Positions 1-7,923 of a stretch of 64,000 nucleotides of DNA are shown here, piece by piece. The position numbers and the translations under genes are program-made. Every line of letters begins with the position of its first letter. Position 1 is the first letter of the stretch. The stretch comes from JAHEAO01 sp041633555 (GTDB taxonomy: Bacteria > Pseudomonadota > Alphaproteobacteria > Rhodobacterales > Rhodobacteraceae). Location of the stretch: positions 62,001 through 126,000 of the forward strand of contig JBFKFZ010000001.1 of the NCBI GenBank assembly GCA_041633555.1, written 5' to 3'. The notes beneath the pieces were generated by a model, which saw only the letters and a program-made list of their open reading frames with translations, made no database searches and was not told where the DNA came from.

Positions 1-345
1 CCTCAGGTCTGTCATCTTCGCCGCGCCCGGAAATTGGGCCTGATCAGCAGCGTGCAACATCGGCATTCGGCGCCAGGGAAATTGGTCTTCGCGCCCGCTG
101 TGAGCGGTGCCACCCGAACTTTTCAATCCGGTCAATATGCCTCAAAACCGCTGTTCATTCAATGCAGGGATACCCGACCTTGGTCGAAACCGGGTTTGAG
201 AATAGGCTGGTTTCGGCTATAAAGGCTGCATTGGATATTTCAGGCGCCGGGCTTTCGGCGCTTCAATCATTGAGCACTCGAAACGGCATCCGACAATCGT
301 ATCTAAGTGACATTTCGGATGTTTTTCGTCAACGAGGAGGCTGGC
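1..345. other. Left-edge region without a supported gene
   Basis: No reading frame here has a convincing start, ribosome binding site or protein-like composition. The short frames that cross it overlap each other and run into the start of the next gene out of frame. I found no tRNA, no clear terminator and no EcfG-type promoter. It presumably carries the promoter of the acidic protein that starts at 346. Confidence 0.5.
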
Positions 346-1287
346 ATGGCCAAGAAGAAATCCCCGGCAGAACTGAAAGAGGAAGGCGTCGCACTGGGCG
401 AGAAGATCGCGCAGGCGCGCAAGAAACCCTATAAGTTCGCTCTTTCGATCGGCAAGGAAGGCCTGGTTCTAGAAACCGACCTGAAGAAATCGCCCGACAT
501 TCTTTGGCGTAACGCCAAGAAGGCCGGCGGCGGCCCGAAAGGCGCGATGGGCATGATGAGCGTCAAGGGCAAGATCATCGAACTGGACTGCACGGATGAC
601 AGCGCGCCACAGAACCTGCCGAAACTCGCCAAGAAATTTTTTGCCGAGCGTGGCCAGCCCTACAAATTCGTGATCAAGACCCCGGCCGGCGAACTGTCGG
701 ATGACGACAACGAGGAGGAAGAAGAACTGCAGATGGCATCGCCGCCGGAGGAGGAAGAAGAAGAACTCCAGATGGCCGTGCCTCCACGTGGAGACGCACC
801 GCCACCGGAAGAAACCGCCCCGCCCTCTGCCAGCGATGAGGACGCGGTCGACGAGGAAACCCGTGAAGCCGTCGAGGAAGTCACCGGGGAAAGCCCTCAG
901 GAGCAGACAGAGGCGTCCGAAGATAGCGGCGAAGATGCAGACGACGATACCGAGGATGCACTGCGCGAGGTGTTGCAGAAGGAATTCGAGGGTCTCTCCG
1001 GCGATATCGAGGCAGCGAGGCAGGGCACCAATCCCGGAATGGTCAAGAAAACCGACGCTTTGGTCGAGATGTTTGGCAAGCAGATCGGTGGCGATCTGAA
1101 GAAGTCGGCCTCGGTCCTGTCGCTATTGAAAGCGACCCTGAAAGAGGCTGGAGGCGGAGCTGAAGCGACCCCGGCAGCCGGCCAGGCCGAGGGCGGCGCC
1201 CCGGATCCCGCAGCTGCAGAGGCCCGCAAATCCCAGCTTGAAGAGCTGGAAAAAGGCGTTGATGCCTTGCTGGCTGAGTTCGCCTGA
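346..1287 (+). CDS. Acidic low-complexity protein of unknown function
   Basis: A 313-residue protein I do not recognise. I chose the ATG at 346 over the one at 307 because GAGGAGG lies just upstream. Residues 1-110 look folded and are rich in Lys and Gly. Residues about 112-210 are very acidic and include a tandem duplication of an EEEEELQMA...PP unit, followed by Pro/Glu/Ser/Asp-rich sequence. Residues about 213-310 look helical. There is no signal peptide or membrane segment, so it is probably cytoplasmic. The next gene, 68 bp downstream on the same strand, encodes a lysine-rich protein. The opposite charge of the two may mean they bind each other; that is inference only. Confidence 0.75.
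   Translation: MAKKKSPAELKEEGVALGEKIAQARKKPYKFALSIGKEGLVLETDLKKSPDILWRNAKKAGGGPKGAMGMMSVKGKIIELDCTDDSAPQNLPKLAKKFFAERGQPYKFVIKTPAGELSDDDNEEEEELQMASPPEEEEEELQMAVPPRGDAPPPEETAPPSASDEDAVDEETREAVEEVTGESPQEQTEASEDSGEDADDDTEDALREVLQKEFEGLSGDIEAARQGTNPGMVKKTDALVEMFGKQIGGDLKKSASVLSLLKATLKEAGGGAEATPAAGQAEGGAPDPAAAEARKSQLEELEKGVDALLAEFA
712..786 (+). repeat. In-frame tandem repeat inside the acidic gene
   Basis: Two adjacent near-identical units, 712-747 and 748-786, each begin GAGGAGGAAGAAGA and encode a run of Glu followed by LQMA and a Pro-Pro. Both units are whole numbers of codons (12 and 13), so copy-number change would keep the frame. It is likely a slippage-prone linker. Confidence 0.8.
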
Positions 1288-1355
1288 TGACAGGAACTGG
1301 CAGCGGGCAATGCTCGCTGCCCCGCGTAGTATGACTTGAACTTTCGGAGGATATC

Positions 1356-1802
1356 ATGCCGGAACCGGATGCAAAGGAAGAGGGCAAAAAGATAGAGGCG
1401 GCCAAGAAGGGGATTCAGAGCGAGGTGAAGAAGCTCGCCCAGAAGACCAAGAAGAAGGCCGATGAAGCCCGCGAACTGCTCGAGGAGAAGAAGGAAAAGA
1501 AGAAGCCCAGCACGCCCGACGAGAAGAAGCGCGCCAAGGAAGTCGACAAGAAACTGAAGGATATCCAGAAGATCTATGCGAAAGAGGCAGACGCGACCTC
1601 GCAGCGGATCAGCAAGATGCTGCAGGAATATGCGCCCGACAACAAGGATGCCCTGCCCGCCTGGCAGAAGGGCATGGATCGCTGGTACATTGATATCCTG
1701 AACAAGGAACCCGGCTTCGATATCGGCGGTGGCGTCAGGGCGAACGGCGACATCTCGATCAAGGACAAGAAGGCGAAGATCGACTTCTCCTGGAAGTTTT
1801 AG
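1356..1802 (+). CDS. Lysine-rich, coiled-coil-like protein of unknown function
   Basis: A 148-residue protein of unknown family. GGAGG sits about 6 bp before the ATG, so the start is well supported. Residues 5-85 are a long charged helix dense in Lys and Glu (runs such as EEKKEKKKPS), likely a coiled coil. The last 45 residues are less charged, contain WYIDILNKEPGFDIGGG and end in a short strand-like KIDFSWKF. No signal peptide or membrane segment is visible. It follows the acidic protein on the same strand and the two are probably co-transcribed. Lysine-rich helices can bind nucleic acid or acidic partners, but nothing here proves a role. Confidence 0.7.
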   Translation: MPEPDAKEEGKKIEAAKKGIQSEVKKLAQKTKKKADEARELLEEKKEKKKPSTPDEKKRAKEVDKKLKDIQKIYAKEADATSQRISKMLQEYAPDNKDALPAWQKGMDRWYIDILNKEPGFDIGGGVRANGDISIKDKKAKIDFSWKF

Positions 1803-2238
1803 CCGCGGTGCTTTCCGGTCTGCAGGACGCATGGCGCACAGCCGGGCTGCGCGCGCCGCATTCGTGTGAGTTGGCTTCTATCTGGTGACGGCAGAACAAC
1901 CGGCCCCGCAAGATCCGGTCGTCAACTCAGGGCATCGTCCGAGACACCCTGCGCGGCTTTAGGACACATGCCGCCTCGCGCCAGATTCTGGTGTTTCGTC
2001 ACCTGCCGGGTTCGCACGATCCGGCTACCGGTCAAGGCGGGTTCTCACCTGCTCCCCCAAGCCGACCATGCTCACCACCCAACCTCTCGGGATGGCATTC
2101 GTTTCCGCTCAACCGGTTTGTTGGCATGAATTTGCCGACCACGATCTTGACTCAATGGCGAACGCAACCGGACGGCATCGGAGGCGCTTCCAAGGCATGA
2201 ACGCGCTGCAATCCGGCGCCTCAGCAAAGGAGACGAAG
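1803..2238. other. Intergenic region, nothing recognised
   Basis: About 435 bp between the lysine-rich protein and the PRC-barrel gene. Frames through it lack start signals and protein-like composition. I saw no exact GGAAC-N16/17-CGTT promoter, no clear terminator with a T-run and no RNA gene. Confidence 0.5.
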
Positions 2239-2724
2239 ATGCATATAAGAACCATCCTGAGCACCACCGCAATCGCCGACCTGTTTTCCGGTTCGGCATT
2301 GGCCGACAACCATTCCGCGGTGACCGCCGATTCGTCGACAACCGCAACAACCGAGGGTGCGGCGGCGGAGACCGCAGCCAGCACCGGCTCGGCAGCCGAT
2401 ACTCCAACCCCCGAACCCACGGGCATGACCGATGCCATGATCGACGTCGATATCTGGGAAATCGCGGTCGAAACCCTGACCGGCGCCCGGGTCTGTGACC
2501 AGAACGACAAACGGATCGGCGAGATTTCCTCGATCTTCGTCGATACAGATGGCGGGACCGGTAAGGCCGTCGTGGATGTCGCGGGCTTTCTTGGCATCGG
2601 TGAAAAACCGGTCGCCTTGCCCTTCGACGATCTGGCGATCAAGACGGGCACCGATGGCGTCTATTCCGTCCATGTCGCTATGACCGAAGCAGAGCTGGAA
2701 ACCATGTCCACTCAAGAGGGCTGA
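2239..2724 (+). CDS. Secreted PRC-barrel domain protein
   Basis: A 161-residue exported protein. The ATG at 2239 is preceded by AAAGGAGA and begins a signal peptide ending near GSALA-DN (about residue 22). Residues 23-65 are a Thr/Ala/Ser-rich linker. Residues about 70-150 form a PRC-barrel-like domain (ETLTGARVCDQNDKRIGEI, then VDVAGFLGIGEKPVALPFDD). PRC-barrel proteins of this periplasmic type are common in alphaproteobacteria and often stress-linked; their exact function is not established. The stress-regulon genes nearby suggest a similar role, but I found no exact EcfG promoter before it. Confidence 0.85.
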   Translation: MHIRTILSTTAIADLFSGSALADNHSAVTADSSTTATTEGAAAETAASTGSAADTPTPEPTGMTDAMIDVDIWEIAVETLTGARVCDQNDKRIGEISSIFVDTDGGTGKAVVDVAGFLGIGEKPVALPFDDLAIKTGTDGVYSVHVAMTEAELETMSTQEG

Positions 2725-2778
2725 CGCCTGACGCACCCACCGGCAGCCGGCCCGAACGGGCGGGCTGTCATATTTGCG

Positions 2779-2804
2779 GGAACCGGGACAGCCCGCCAAG
2801 CGTT
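2779..2804 (+). promoter_or_regulatory. EcfG-type promoter, GGAAC-N17-CGTT
   Basis: GGAAC at 2779-2783 and CGTT at 2801-2804 with a 17-bp spacer match the known -35 and -10 of alphaproteobacterial general stress sigma factor promoters. The expected transcript start lies just before the ribosome binding site of the AI-2E family gene at 2828. Confidence 0.7.
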
Positions 2805-2827
2805 GGAACTGGGCGGAGGACCTGAAC

Positions 2828-3937
2828 ATGACAACCGAATCTCAGACCAGATGGGCGCTGATCATCCTAGCGACGATCGCTGTCCTCGCAGTGCTTTGGC
2901 TGGCCAAGGCGGTCTTTGCACCGCTGACGCTGGCCTTCACGGTTGCAGTGGTCTTTGCGCCGCTGTCCGACTTCTGGCAGCGCCTCGGCATTCCCGTCAT
3001 CGTCGGCAGCCTGATCAGCCTCGGCCTCGGTCTGGCCATCTGCCTGCTGCTGGTGATCGCGCTCGAACCCGTCGCAGCGAGCCTCTACCAGAAAGCACCC
3101 CTGATCAAATGGGAGCTACGGCAAGCTGTCTCGGGCCTGCAGAGCATGCTGCGGGGGCTCGATCAGGTGTCGCAGGAAGTTTCAGAGGCGATCTCGCCCG
3201 ATGCCCCGGCAAACGGCAAGGAAAACAGCGAGCCTGCAATGGTCGCAGTGCCGCCATTGTCGCGCGCCCTCTTGCTGGCGCCCGCGATCATCGGGCAGCT
3301 GATGGTTTTTGCGGGCGGACTCTATTTCCTTCTTCTCTGCCGCCAGGATGTCTATCGCTGGCTAGCGCGGTTCGCCAAGGGAACGGACGCGGCGGCCATT
3401 GAGGTCTTTCGCGCGGCCGACCTTGTCGTCGCACGCTATTCCCTGGCGATCACCGTGATCAACGCGGCCTTTGGCGCATCGGTCGGGATCGGCCTTCAGC
3501 TGGCCGGCATGCCCAATCCCATCCTTTGGGCGGTCGTCGCAGCGCTCTTCAATTTCGTGATGTATCTCGGCCCCGCCATCGTCGCGGTATCACTGTTCGT
3601 CGCGGGTGCCGTCGTCTTTGACGGGCTCTATTCGGTTGTTCCGGCACTGGTATTCATCGCCCTCAACATCATCGAGGGGCAGTTCGTAACGCCCCTGCTC
3701 ATCGGCAGGCACATGCGAGTGAACCCGCTCCTCGTGTTTCTCTCGCTTTGCCTGTGGCTGTGGCTCTGGGGGCCGGTCGGAGGAATCATCGCCATTCCGG
3801 TGTTGGTCTGGCTTTTGGCTGTGGCGGAGGGGCTACGGACCCAGAATTCCCGTGGGATGGCCGAAGATATGGCGTCCGGGGCCGCGTTGCTCACCGGTGA
3901 AGGGCGGCCCCTGACCGGGGCGGCCTCAGCAGATTGA
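2828..3937 (+). CDS. AI-2E family transporter (PF01594-like membrane protein)
   Basis: A 369-residue inner-membrane protein. I took the ATG at 2828 because GGCGGAGG precedes it and an EcfG-type promoter lies right upstream; an earlier in-frame start at 2774 would sit before that promoter. Hydrophobic segments occur at about residues 8-45, 53-80, 140-170 and several between 200 and 335. The family features include PLIKWELRQAVSGLQ, the P(N/H)PILWAVVAALFNFVMYLGP region and IEGQFVTPLLIGRHMRVNPL. Known members export autoinducer-2 (TqsA) or exchange Na+/H+; the substrate here is unknown. The promoter suggests induction in the general stress response. Confidence 0.9.
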   Translation: MTTESQTRWALIILATIAVLAVLWLAKAVFAPLTLAFTVAVVFAPLSDFWQRLGIPVIVGSLISLGLGLAICLLLVIALEPVAASLYQKAPLIKWELRQAVSGLQSMLRGLDQVSQEVSEAISPDAPANGKENSEPAMVAVPPLSRALLLAPAIIGQLMVFAGGLYFLLLCRQDVYRWLARFAKGTDAAAIEVFRAADLVVARYSLAITVINAAFGASVGIGLQLAGMPNPILWAVVAALFNFVMYLGPAIVAVSLFVAGAVVFDGLYSVVPALVFIALNIIEGQFVTPLLIGRHMRVNPLLVFLSLCLWLWLWGPVGGIIAIPVLVWLLAVAEGLRTQNSRGMAEDMASGAALLTGEGRPLTGAASAD

Positions 3938-3993
3938 AAGCAGGCTCAAGCGCTTCCGCAGCAATTGAGAGGGCCGTCCCCCTTTCCCGCAAA

Positions 3994-5751
3994 TCAGGTC
4001 GCCGGAACGGCAGGCGACAGCGCCGGATCGGGCGTCTTGCGGTCTTTCGCGGGCAGCGGGAACTCGATCCACATCCGGTAAGCGCCATCCTCGGCCCCGA
4101 ACCCCGCCTCGCCATTCAGCTGATGGGCGAATGCGTTGATCAGTTGACCACCCAAACCGCTGCCCTTCAGTTCGTCCTCGACCGCCTCTCGCTTTCCGGT
4201 CGAGTTTGCGACCTCGATCCGGGCCCTCGTCGCGTCCTCCTTGGTCAGCCGAACGGAGATCCAGACCCTGCCATCGTCCGGCCTACCGGCATATTTCAGG
4301 GCATTGGTCACCGCCTCTGTCATTGCCAGCGTCAGCGGCACCGCCTGGTCGGGATCGAGCGTCGCCTCCTCGAACTTCAGTTCGACATCAATGTCGTCGC
4401 CGGGCGGCGATCCCGCATCGACGATCCGCCGAACAATCGTGCGCAACATCAAGTCGGCCCGCACTTCGCCAAGAACGGAGGCCTCGTAAAGGCTCTGATG
4501 CACGAGAGCGAGGCTCATCAGGCGGGCCTGAAGATCGCCAAGCACCGCCTTGGTCCCGCTGTCGGGGGTCTTCCTGATCGTCATGTTCAGGATCGAGGCG
4601 ATCAGCTGCAGGTTATTCTTGACCCGGTGATGGACTTCTTTCAGCAAGACGTTCTTGTCGTGGATGACATCCTCAAGCTCGGCCTCTTCCTTGAGAACGC
4701 TGATTGCCAGCCGCTCCCAGGTCTGGTCGATCTCGCGCAGCTCGATCGGAACCGCCGCTCCGCCCTTTGGCGGGCTGATCTGCCGCGAACGCATGAATAG
4801 CAGCATTCGCGCGCGCAGGTTTCGTGTGGGCCGGATCACCATTCGCTCGACGGCTAGGAACGCGACGACGAGACAGGCCAGCCACATCAAAACGGGAAAC
4901 AAGATCGACATGGCAAGGTTGAGGGCGCCCGGCGCGAAAGCCAGCCGCCTATCCTCCCAGATGCCCATCGCATAAACCAGATTTGAAACCACGGGCACCA
5001 CGGCAAAGACCCGCTGCTCGCCCGCGACCGTCCTGCCGGTGAAGGCCAACTGCGGCTTTCCCACGAAGGAGCTTAGCGGCTGACCTTCCGGCAAGCGCGC
5101 TTCCGCATCCTCCATGCCGCTTTCCGAAGTCAGAACTTCGCCATCCTTATTGAAGGTGATCAGATCAACCGGGCGTTCATCATGCAGATACTCAAGCGCG
5201 CGGCGCAGGCGGGGATGCGGCAGCGACACTGCGACATAGCCGTCAAAGACCGAGCCCCTGACGACAGGGATTCCCATGATGATCACCGAGGTGCCGCTGA
5301 TCGGCGCCTCCGGGTTGACCGTGGCGAACGGCGCCGGCTGGGCCTTCATTTTCCGGTAGAGATCGCTGGAAGAGAAATCCAAACCGATGCCTCCGGACGC
5401 ACAGTTCACGATACCATCGGCATCGACATACCCAGCAAAGGAATAGGCATCCGACGCCTTGAGGTAGCGCTGCAGGACTTCTTCACAGGTGGCAGGATCG
5501 TCGCGGATCAGCGGGACAAAGGCGGCAATCGCCTGCACCGCGCCAAAGGCGGCCCGGATCAGACCCTCCTCGCCGCCCGCCGCCTTGGAGGTGAGCGCAA
5601 GCAGGTTGGCTTCGGCGCGGCGATTGGATTCCTTGATGAGCTGAAGCGTCTGGGCCAGTGCTATGATCCCGATCGGCAGCAGCGCCAATGCGAGTAGTAT
5701 CGCGATCCTGAAGGCAAGGCCCCTGCTTGCCCCGCGCATGCGCGTTATCAA
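3994..5751 (-). CDS. HWE/HisKA_2 sensor histidine kinase, likely PhyR kinase
   Basis: A 585-residue membrane sensor kinase. A first membrane helix lies at about residues 13-35, a periplasmic sensor region at about 36-275, a second helix at about 278-302, a short linker, and then a HisKA_2 dimerisation domain with HHRVKNN (phospho-acceptor His about 374). A HATPase_c domain follows, with EAVTNALKYA as the N box and GSGLGG as a G box. The HRxKNN motif is typical of PhyK-type kinases that phosphorylate PhyR. Its ATG overlaps the ecfG stop by 4 bp (5748-5751), so it is translated with nepR-ecfG. Its stimulus is unknown; the kinase-PhyR pairing is inferred from position. Confidence 0.93.
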   Translation of the reverse strand: MITRMRGASRGLAFRIAILLALALLPIGIIALAQTLQLIKESNRRAEANLLALTSKAAGGEEGLIRAAFGAVQAIAAFVPLIRDDPATCEEVLQRYLKASDAYSFAGYVDADGIVNCASGGIGLDFSSSDLYRKMKAQPAPFATVNPEAPISGTSVIIMGIPVVRGSVFDGYVAVSLPHPRLRRALEYLHDERPVDLITFNKDGEVLTSESGMEDAEARLPEGQPLSSFVGKPQLAFTGRTVAGEQRVFAVVPVVSNLVYAMGIWEDRRLAFAPGALNLAMSILFPVLMWLACLVVAFLAVERMVIRPTRNLRARMLLFMRSRQISPPKGGAAVPIELREIDQTWERLAISVLKEEAELEDVIHDKNVLLKEVHHRVKNNLQLIASILNMTIRKTPDSGTKAVLGDLQARLMSLALVHQSLYEASVLGEVRADLMLRTIVRRIVDAGSPPGDDIDVELKFEEATLDPDQAVPLTLAMTEAVTNALKYAGRPDDGRVWISVRLTKEDATRARIEVANSTGKREAVEDELKGSGLGGQLINAFAHQLNGEAGFGAEDGAYRMWIEFPLPAKDRKTPDPALSPAVPAT

Positions 5752-6332
5752 GCGATATGCCTTTTCACGGGGAACGAGCCGTTGACCACGGCCATCGTAG
5801 ACTTGTCGGTCAGTTCAAGTTCCTCATCCTCGCTGAGCCCGAGCAATTCGATCAGCCGCAAGCGCCCGCGATTGACCCGGCTCTTGATCGTCCCCACCGC
5901 GACCTCGCAAGTCTCGGCCGCCTCCTCGTAGGAAAACCCCATCGCGCCGACCAGCATCAGTGCTTCGCGCTGCTCCGACGTCAGCTTGGAGAACCCGACC
6001 TCGAAATCGCTCAGCGCCATGCGGCCGTCATGGTCCGGCTTTTGCGATAGTGTTGCGGCCATCTGGCCGTCTACATCGGCGACCTCCCGTTTGGCCTTTC
6101 GCCGATTGGAATAGAAAGTGTTGCGCAGGATCGTGAAAAGCCAGGCCCGCATGTTCGTGCCGGCATTGAACTTTTCGATGTTTTTCCAAGCCTTTACGAT
6201 CGCGTCCTGAACCAGATCGTCCGCGACGCTGCCGTCACGACACAAGCTCAGCGCAAAAGCCCGCATCGCAGGAAGATGCGAAACGATCTCGTCTCGCGGA
6301 TCGGCGATCTTACTGTCATCGGACGGACTCAT
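5748..6332 (-). CDS. ecfG: General stress response ECF sigma factor EcfG
   Basis: A 194-residue extracytoplasmic-function sigma factor. Region 2 carries DLVQDAIVKAWKNIEKF and MRAWLFTILRNTFYSNRRK, and region 4 carries LTSEQREALMLVGAMGFSYE with CEVAVGTIKSRVNRGR, the DNA-binding helix for the -35 element. This pattern is that of the EcfG (ECF15) group. It overlaps the nepR stop by 4 bp upstream and the kinase start by 4 bp downstream. In known systems NepR sequesters EcfG until phosphorylated PhyR takes NepR away. Exact target promoters lie within 5 kb of this gene. Confidence 0.96.
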   Translation of the reverse strand: MSPSDDSKIADPRDEIVSHLPAMRAFALSLCRDGSVADDLVQDAIVKAWKNIEKFNAGTNMRAWLFTILRNTFYSNRRKAKREVADVDGQMAATLSQKPDHDGRMALSDFEVGFSKLTSEQREALMLVGAMGFSYEEAAETCEVAVGTIKSRVNRGRLRLIELLGLSEDEELELTDKSTMAVVNGSFPVKRHIA

Positions 6333-6487
6333 TTTGCGCCATCCTGCTCTTTGAGCTTGCGCAGCAGGTCGGCGAACCGGTCCGGCACCTCTTCTTCGAC
6401 GGTCTTCTGGTAGACTTTTCTCAGGTTTTCTTCAATCTGCCGCTCAAGGCTCGATCTGGGCTGGTCCCGCTGCATCTTGCATCCCAT
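6329..6487 (-). CDS. nepR: Anti-sigma factor NepR
   Basis: A small anti-sigma factor of about 52 residues if the ATG at 6487 is used. The conserved core SLERQIEENLRKVYQKTVEE followed by VPDRFADLLRKLKEQ is diagnostic of NepR. It binds EcfG and, in the stress response, the sigma-like domain of PhyR. The start is uncertain: ATGs occur at 6523, 6487 and 6475. I set aside 6523 because it would overlap the -10 of the likely promoter. No strong ribosome binding site separates the other two. The stop overlaps the ecfG start by 4 bp. Confidence 0.88.
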   Translation of the reverse strand: MGCKMQRDQPRSSLERQIEENLRKVYQKTVEEEVPDRFADLLRKLKEQDGAK

Positions 6488-6515
6488 AAGATTATTCAAA
6501 GAATTCGGATCACTT

Positions 6516-6540
6516 GGAACCAAACCACGAAACGGGAGTT
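6516..6540 (+). promoter_or_regulatory. Near-consensus EcfG promoter for phyR
   Basis: GGAAC at 6516-6520, a 16-bp spacer and AGTT at 6537-6540, which is 3 of 4 matches to the CGTT -10. It lies 33 bp before the phyR start. PhyR genes in this order are commonly under EcfG control, so autoregulation is likely. Confidence 0.55.
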
Positions 6541-6547
6541 TTGTTCC
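6523..6547 (-). promoter_or_regulatory. Near-consensus EcfG promoter for nepR-ecfG-kinase
   Basis: Read on the minus strand, GGAAC (6547-6543), a 16-bp spacer and GGTT (6526-6523) match the EcfG consensus except for one -10 base. It overlaps the opposing phyR promoter almost completely. Transcription would start near 6516, which favours a nepR start at 6487 or 6475. Confidence 0.5.
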
Positions 6548-6572
6548 GGGAAAAATAAAAAAAGGGGCAAGA

Positions 6573-7385
6573 ATGACTGACCAAGCCGATGAAATGCCGA
6601 TCAGCGAAATCGTTGGGACCCTGTTGCCCTACCTTCGCAGATATGCGCGCGCCTTGACCGGAAGCCAGAAAACCGGCGACGCTTACGCCGCCGCAACGCT
6701 GGAATCGATTATCAGTGATCGCTCGGTCTTTGATGGACAGAGCTCGCCCAAGGTGGCGCTTTTCCGGGTGTTTCATGCAATCTGGAAAAGCGCCGGCGCC
6801 CCGGTCGAGGGCAAAGAGTCCGGGATAGCGGCGCGCGCACAGGCGCATCTTGAAAGGCTGACGCCGAACACGCGGGAAGCGCTGCTCTTGTCGAGTATCG
6901 AGGAATTCACTGCAACCGAGATTGGCGAGATCATGGAAGCGGGCCGGGACGAGGTTCTGCATTTCCTGGCCGTCGCCCGGCGGGAGATAGAGGAAAGTCT
7001 CAGCGGAAGGATCCTGGTCATAGAAGACGAGGCGATCATCGCGCTCGACCTGCAAAGCATCGTCGCCGACATGGGCCATGCGATCACCGGCGTCGCCCGC
7101 ACTCATGACGGGGCCGTCGCACTCGCCAAGAAGGAGCGGCCCGATCTGATCCTCTCCGACATTCAGCTGGCCGACGGTTCCTCGGGTATCGAAGCCGTCA
7201 ACGAAATCCTGAAGGCCGCCGGCGACATACCGGTAGTGTTCATCACCGCTTTCCCCGAAAGGCTGCTGACGGGCGACAGGCCGGAACCCGCCTTCGTGAT
7301 CACCAAGCCCTATTCCGAGAAACAGATCCAGGTGGCTGTGAGCCAGGCGATGTTTTTCGCCAGCACAGAGACGCTGCAGGCCTGA
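6573..7385 (+). CDS. phyR: PhyR, anti-anti-sigma response regulator of the general stress response
   Basis: A 270-residue regulator with the diagnostic order reversed from usual response regulators: an EcfG-like sigma domain first (residues about 10-130, with LLPYLRRYARALTGSQKTGD and LTPNTREALLLSSIEEFTATE) and a receiver domain second (about 145-262, ILVIEDEAIIALDL, phospho-acceptor Asp in LILSDIQLADG, and FITAFPERL with Lys in FVITKPYSE). When phosphorylated it binds NepR and frees EcfG. The ATG at 6573 follows AAAAGGGGCA; an earlier start at 6477 would cross the promoter. It is divergent from nepR. Confidence 0.96.
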   Translation: MTDQADEMPISEIVGTLLPYLRRYARALTGSQKTGDAYAAATLESIISDRSVFDGQSSPKVALFRVFHAIWKSAGAPVEGKESGIAARAQAHLERLTPNTREALLLSSIEEFTATEIGEIMEAGRDEVLHFLAVARREIEESLSGRILVIEDEAIIALDLQSIVADMGHAITGVARTHDGAVALAKKERPDLILSDIQLADGSSGIEAVNEILKAAGDIPVVFITAFPERLLTGDRPEPAFVITKPYSEKQIQVAVSQAMFFASTETLQA

Positions 7386-7404
7386 TCCCGCCACATCCCA
7401 AGGG

Positions 7405-7439
7405 AACCGCATCGGCCGATTCAGCCGGTGGGGTTCTTT
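7405..7439 (+). terminator. Likely rho-independent terminator after phyR
   Basis: An imperfect GC-rich hairpin (7405-7416 pairing with 7424-7435, loop of 7 bases) is followed by CTTT about 20 bp after the phyR stop. The T-run is short, so strength is uncertain. Confidence 0.5.
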
Positions 7440-7567
7440 GATTAAGGCCGATTTCAATGCCGCTTTTTCGAGGTGTTTTCTCTCGGATTGGGGATCGGGA
7501 TGAGAGTATTCGGAATGCGTGAATGGCGGCCCAGGGACAGCCATTCGCGCAAAACCTGAAGGTCGTG

Positions 7568-7741
7568 TCAGACCGGCGGTTTACCCTTCACCGCGCGCGC
7601 GATCATCGCGATCACGAAAAGCGCGACAAAGATGAAGAACAGGAATTGCGCGATGCCTGCAGAGGCGCTGGCAATGCCGCCAAACCCGAAAATTGCGGCG
7701 ATCAACGCGATCACCAGAAATGTCAGAGCCCAACCAAGCAT
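7568..7741 (-). CDS. DUF1328 (YtjA-like) small membrane protein
   Basis: A 57-residue membrane protein with two hydrophobic helices (about residues 2-22 and 29-50) and the family pattern MLGWALTFLVIALIAAIFGF, GIAQFLFFIFVALFVI. The ATG at 7741 follows AAAGGAG; a much longer upstream frame is not needed. The function of DUF1328 is not known, but such genes are frequent members of alphaproteobacterial stress regulons. An exact EcfG promoter lies at 7834-7810 on this strand, about 70 bp upstream. It is divergent from the DUF883 gene. Confidence 0.9.
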   Translation of the reverse strand: MLGWALTFLVIALIAAIFGFGGIASASAGIAQFLFFIFVALFVIAMIARAVKGKPPV

Positions 7742-7809
7742 GTCTATCTCCTTTATATTGTTTCGACCATTGTCGCGGCGAAGCGACCTTTCTTGCTCGC
7801 TGAGAACCA

Positions 7810-7834
7810 AACGCGCGTCACTCCAACTGGTTCC
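7810..7834 (-). promoter_or_regulatory. Exact EcfG promoter for the DUF1328 gene
   Basis: On the minus strand GGAAC (7834-7830), 16 bp, then CGTT (7813-7810): a full match to the EcfG consensus with the right distance to the start at 7741. Confidence 0.82.
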
Positions 7835-7857
7835 GCGGCTTTTTTTCGCGCCATTGC

Positions 7858-7882
7858 GGAACAAGTCGGCGTTGCCTGCGTT
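7858..7882 (+). promoter_or_regulatory. Exact EcfG promoter for the DUF883 gene
   Basis: GGAAC at 7858-7862, 16 bp, CGTT at 7879-7882, a full consensus match 42 bp before the start at 7924. Its back-to-back partner on the other strand starts 24 bp away. Confidence 0.85.
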
Positions 7883-7923
7883 GTTTGGCGAATGACGCAT
7901 AACTCTACGAAAGGAGTTCAGAC

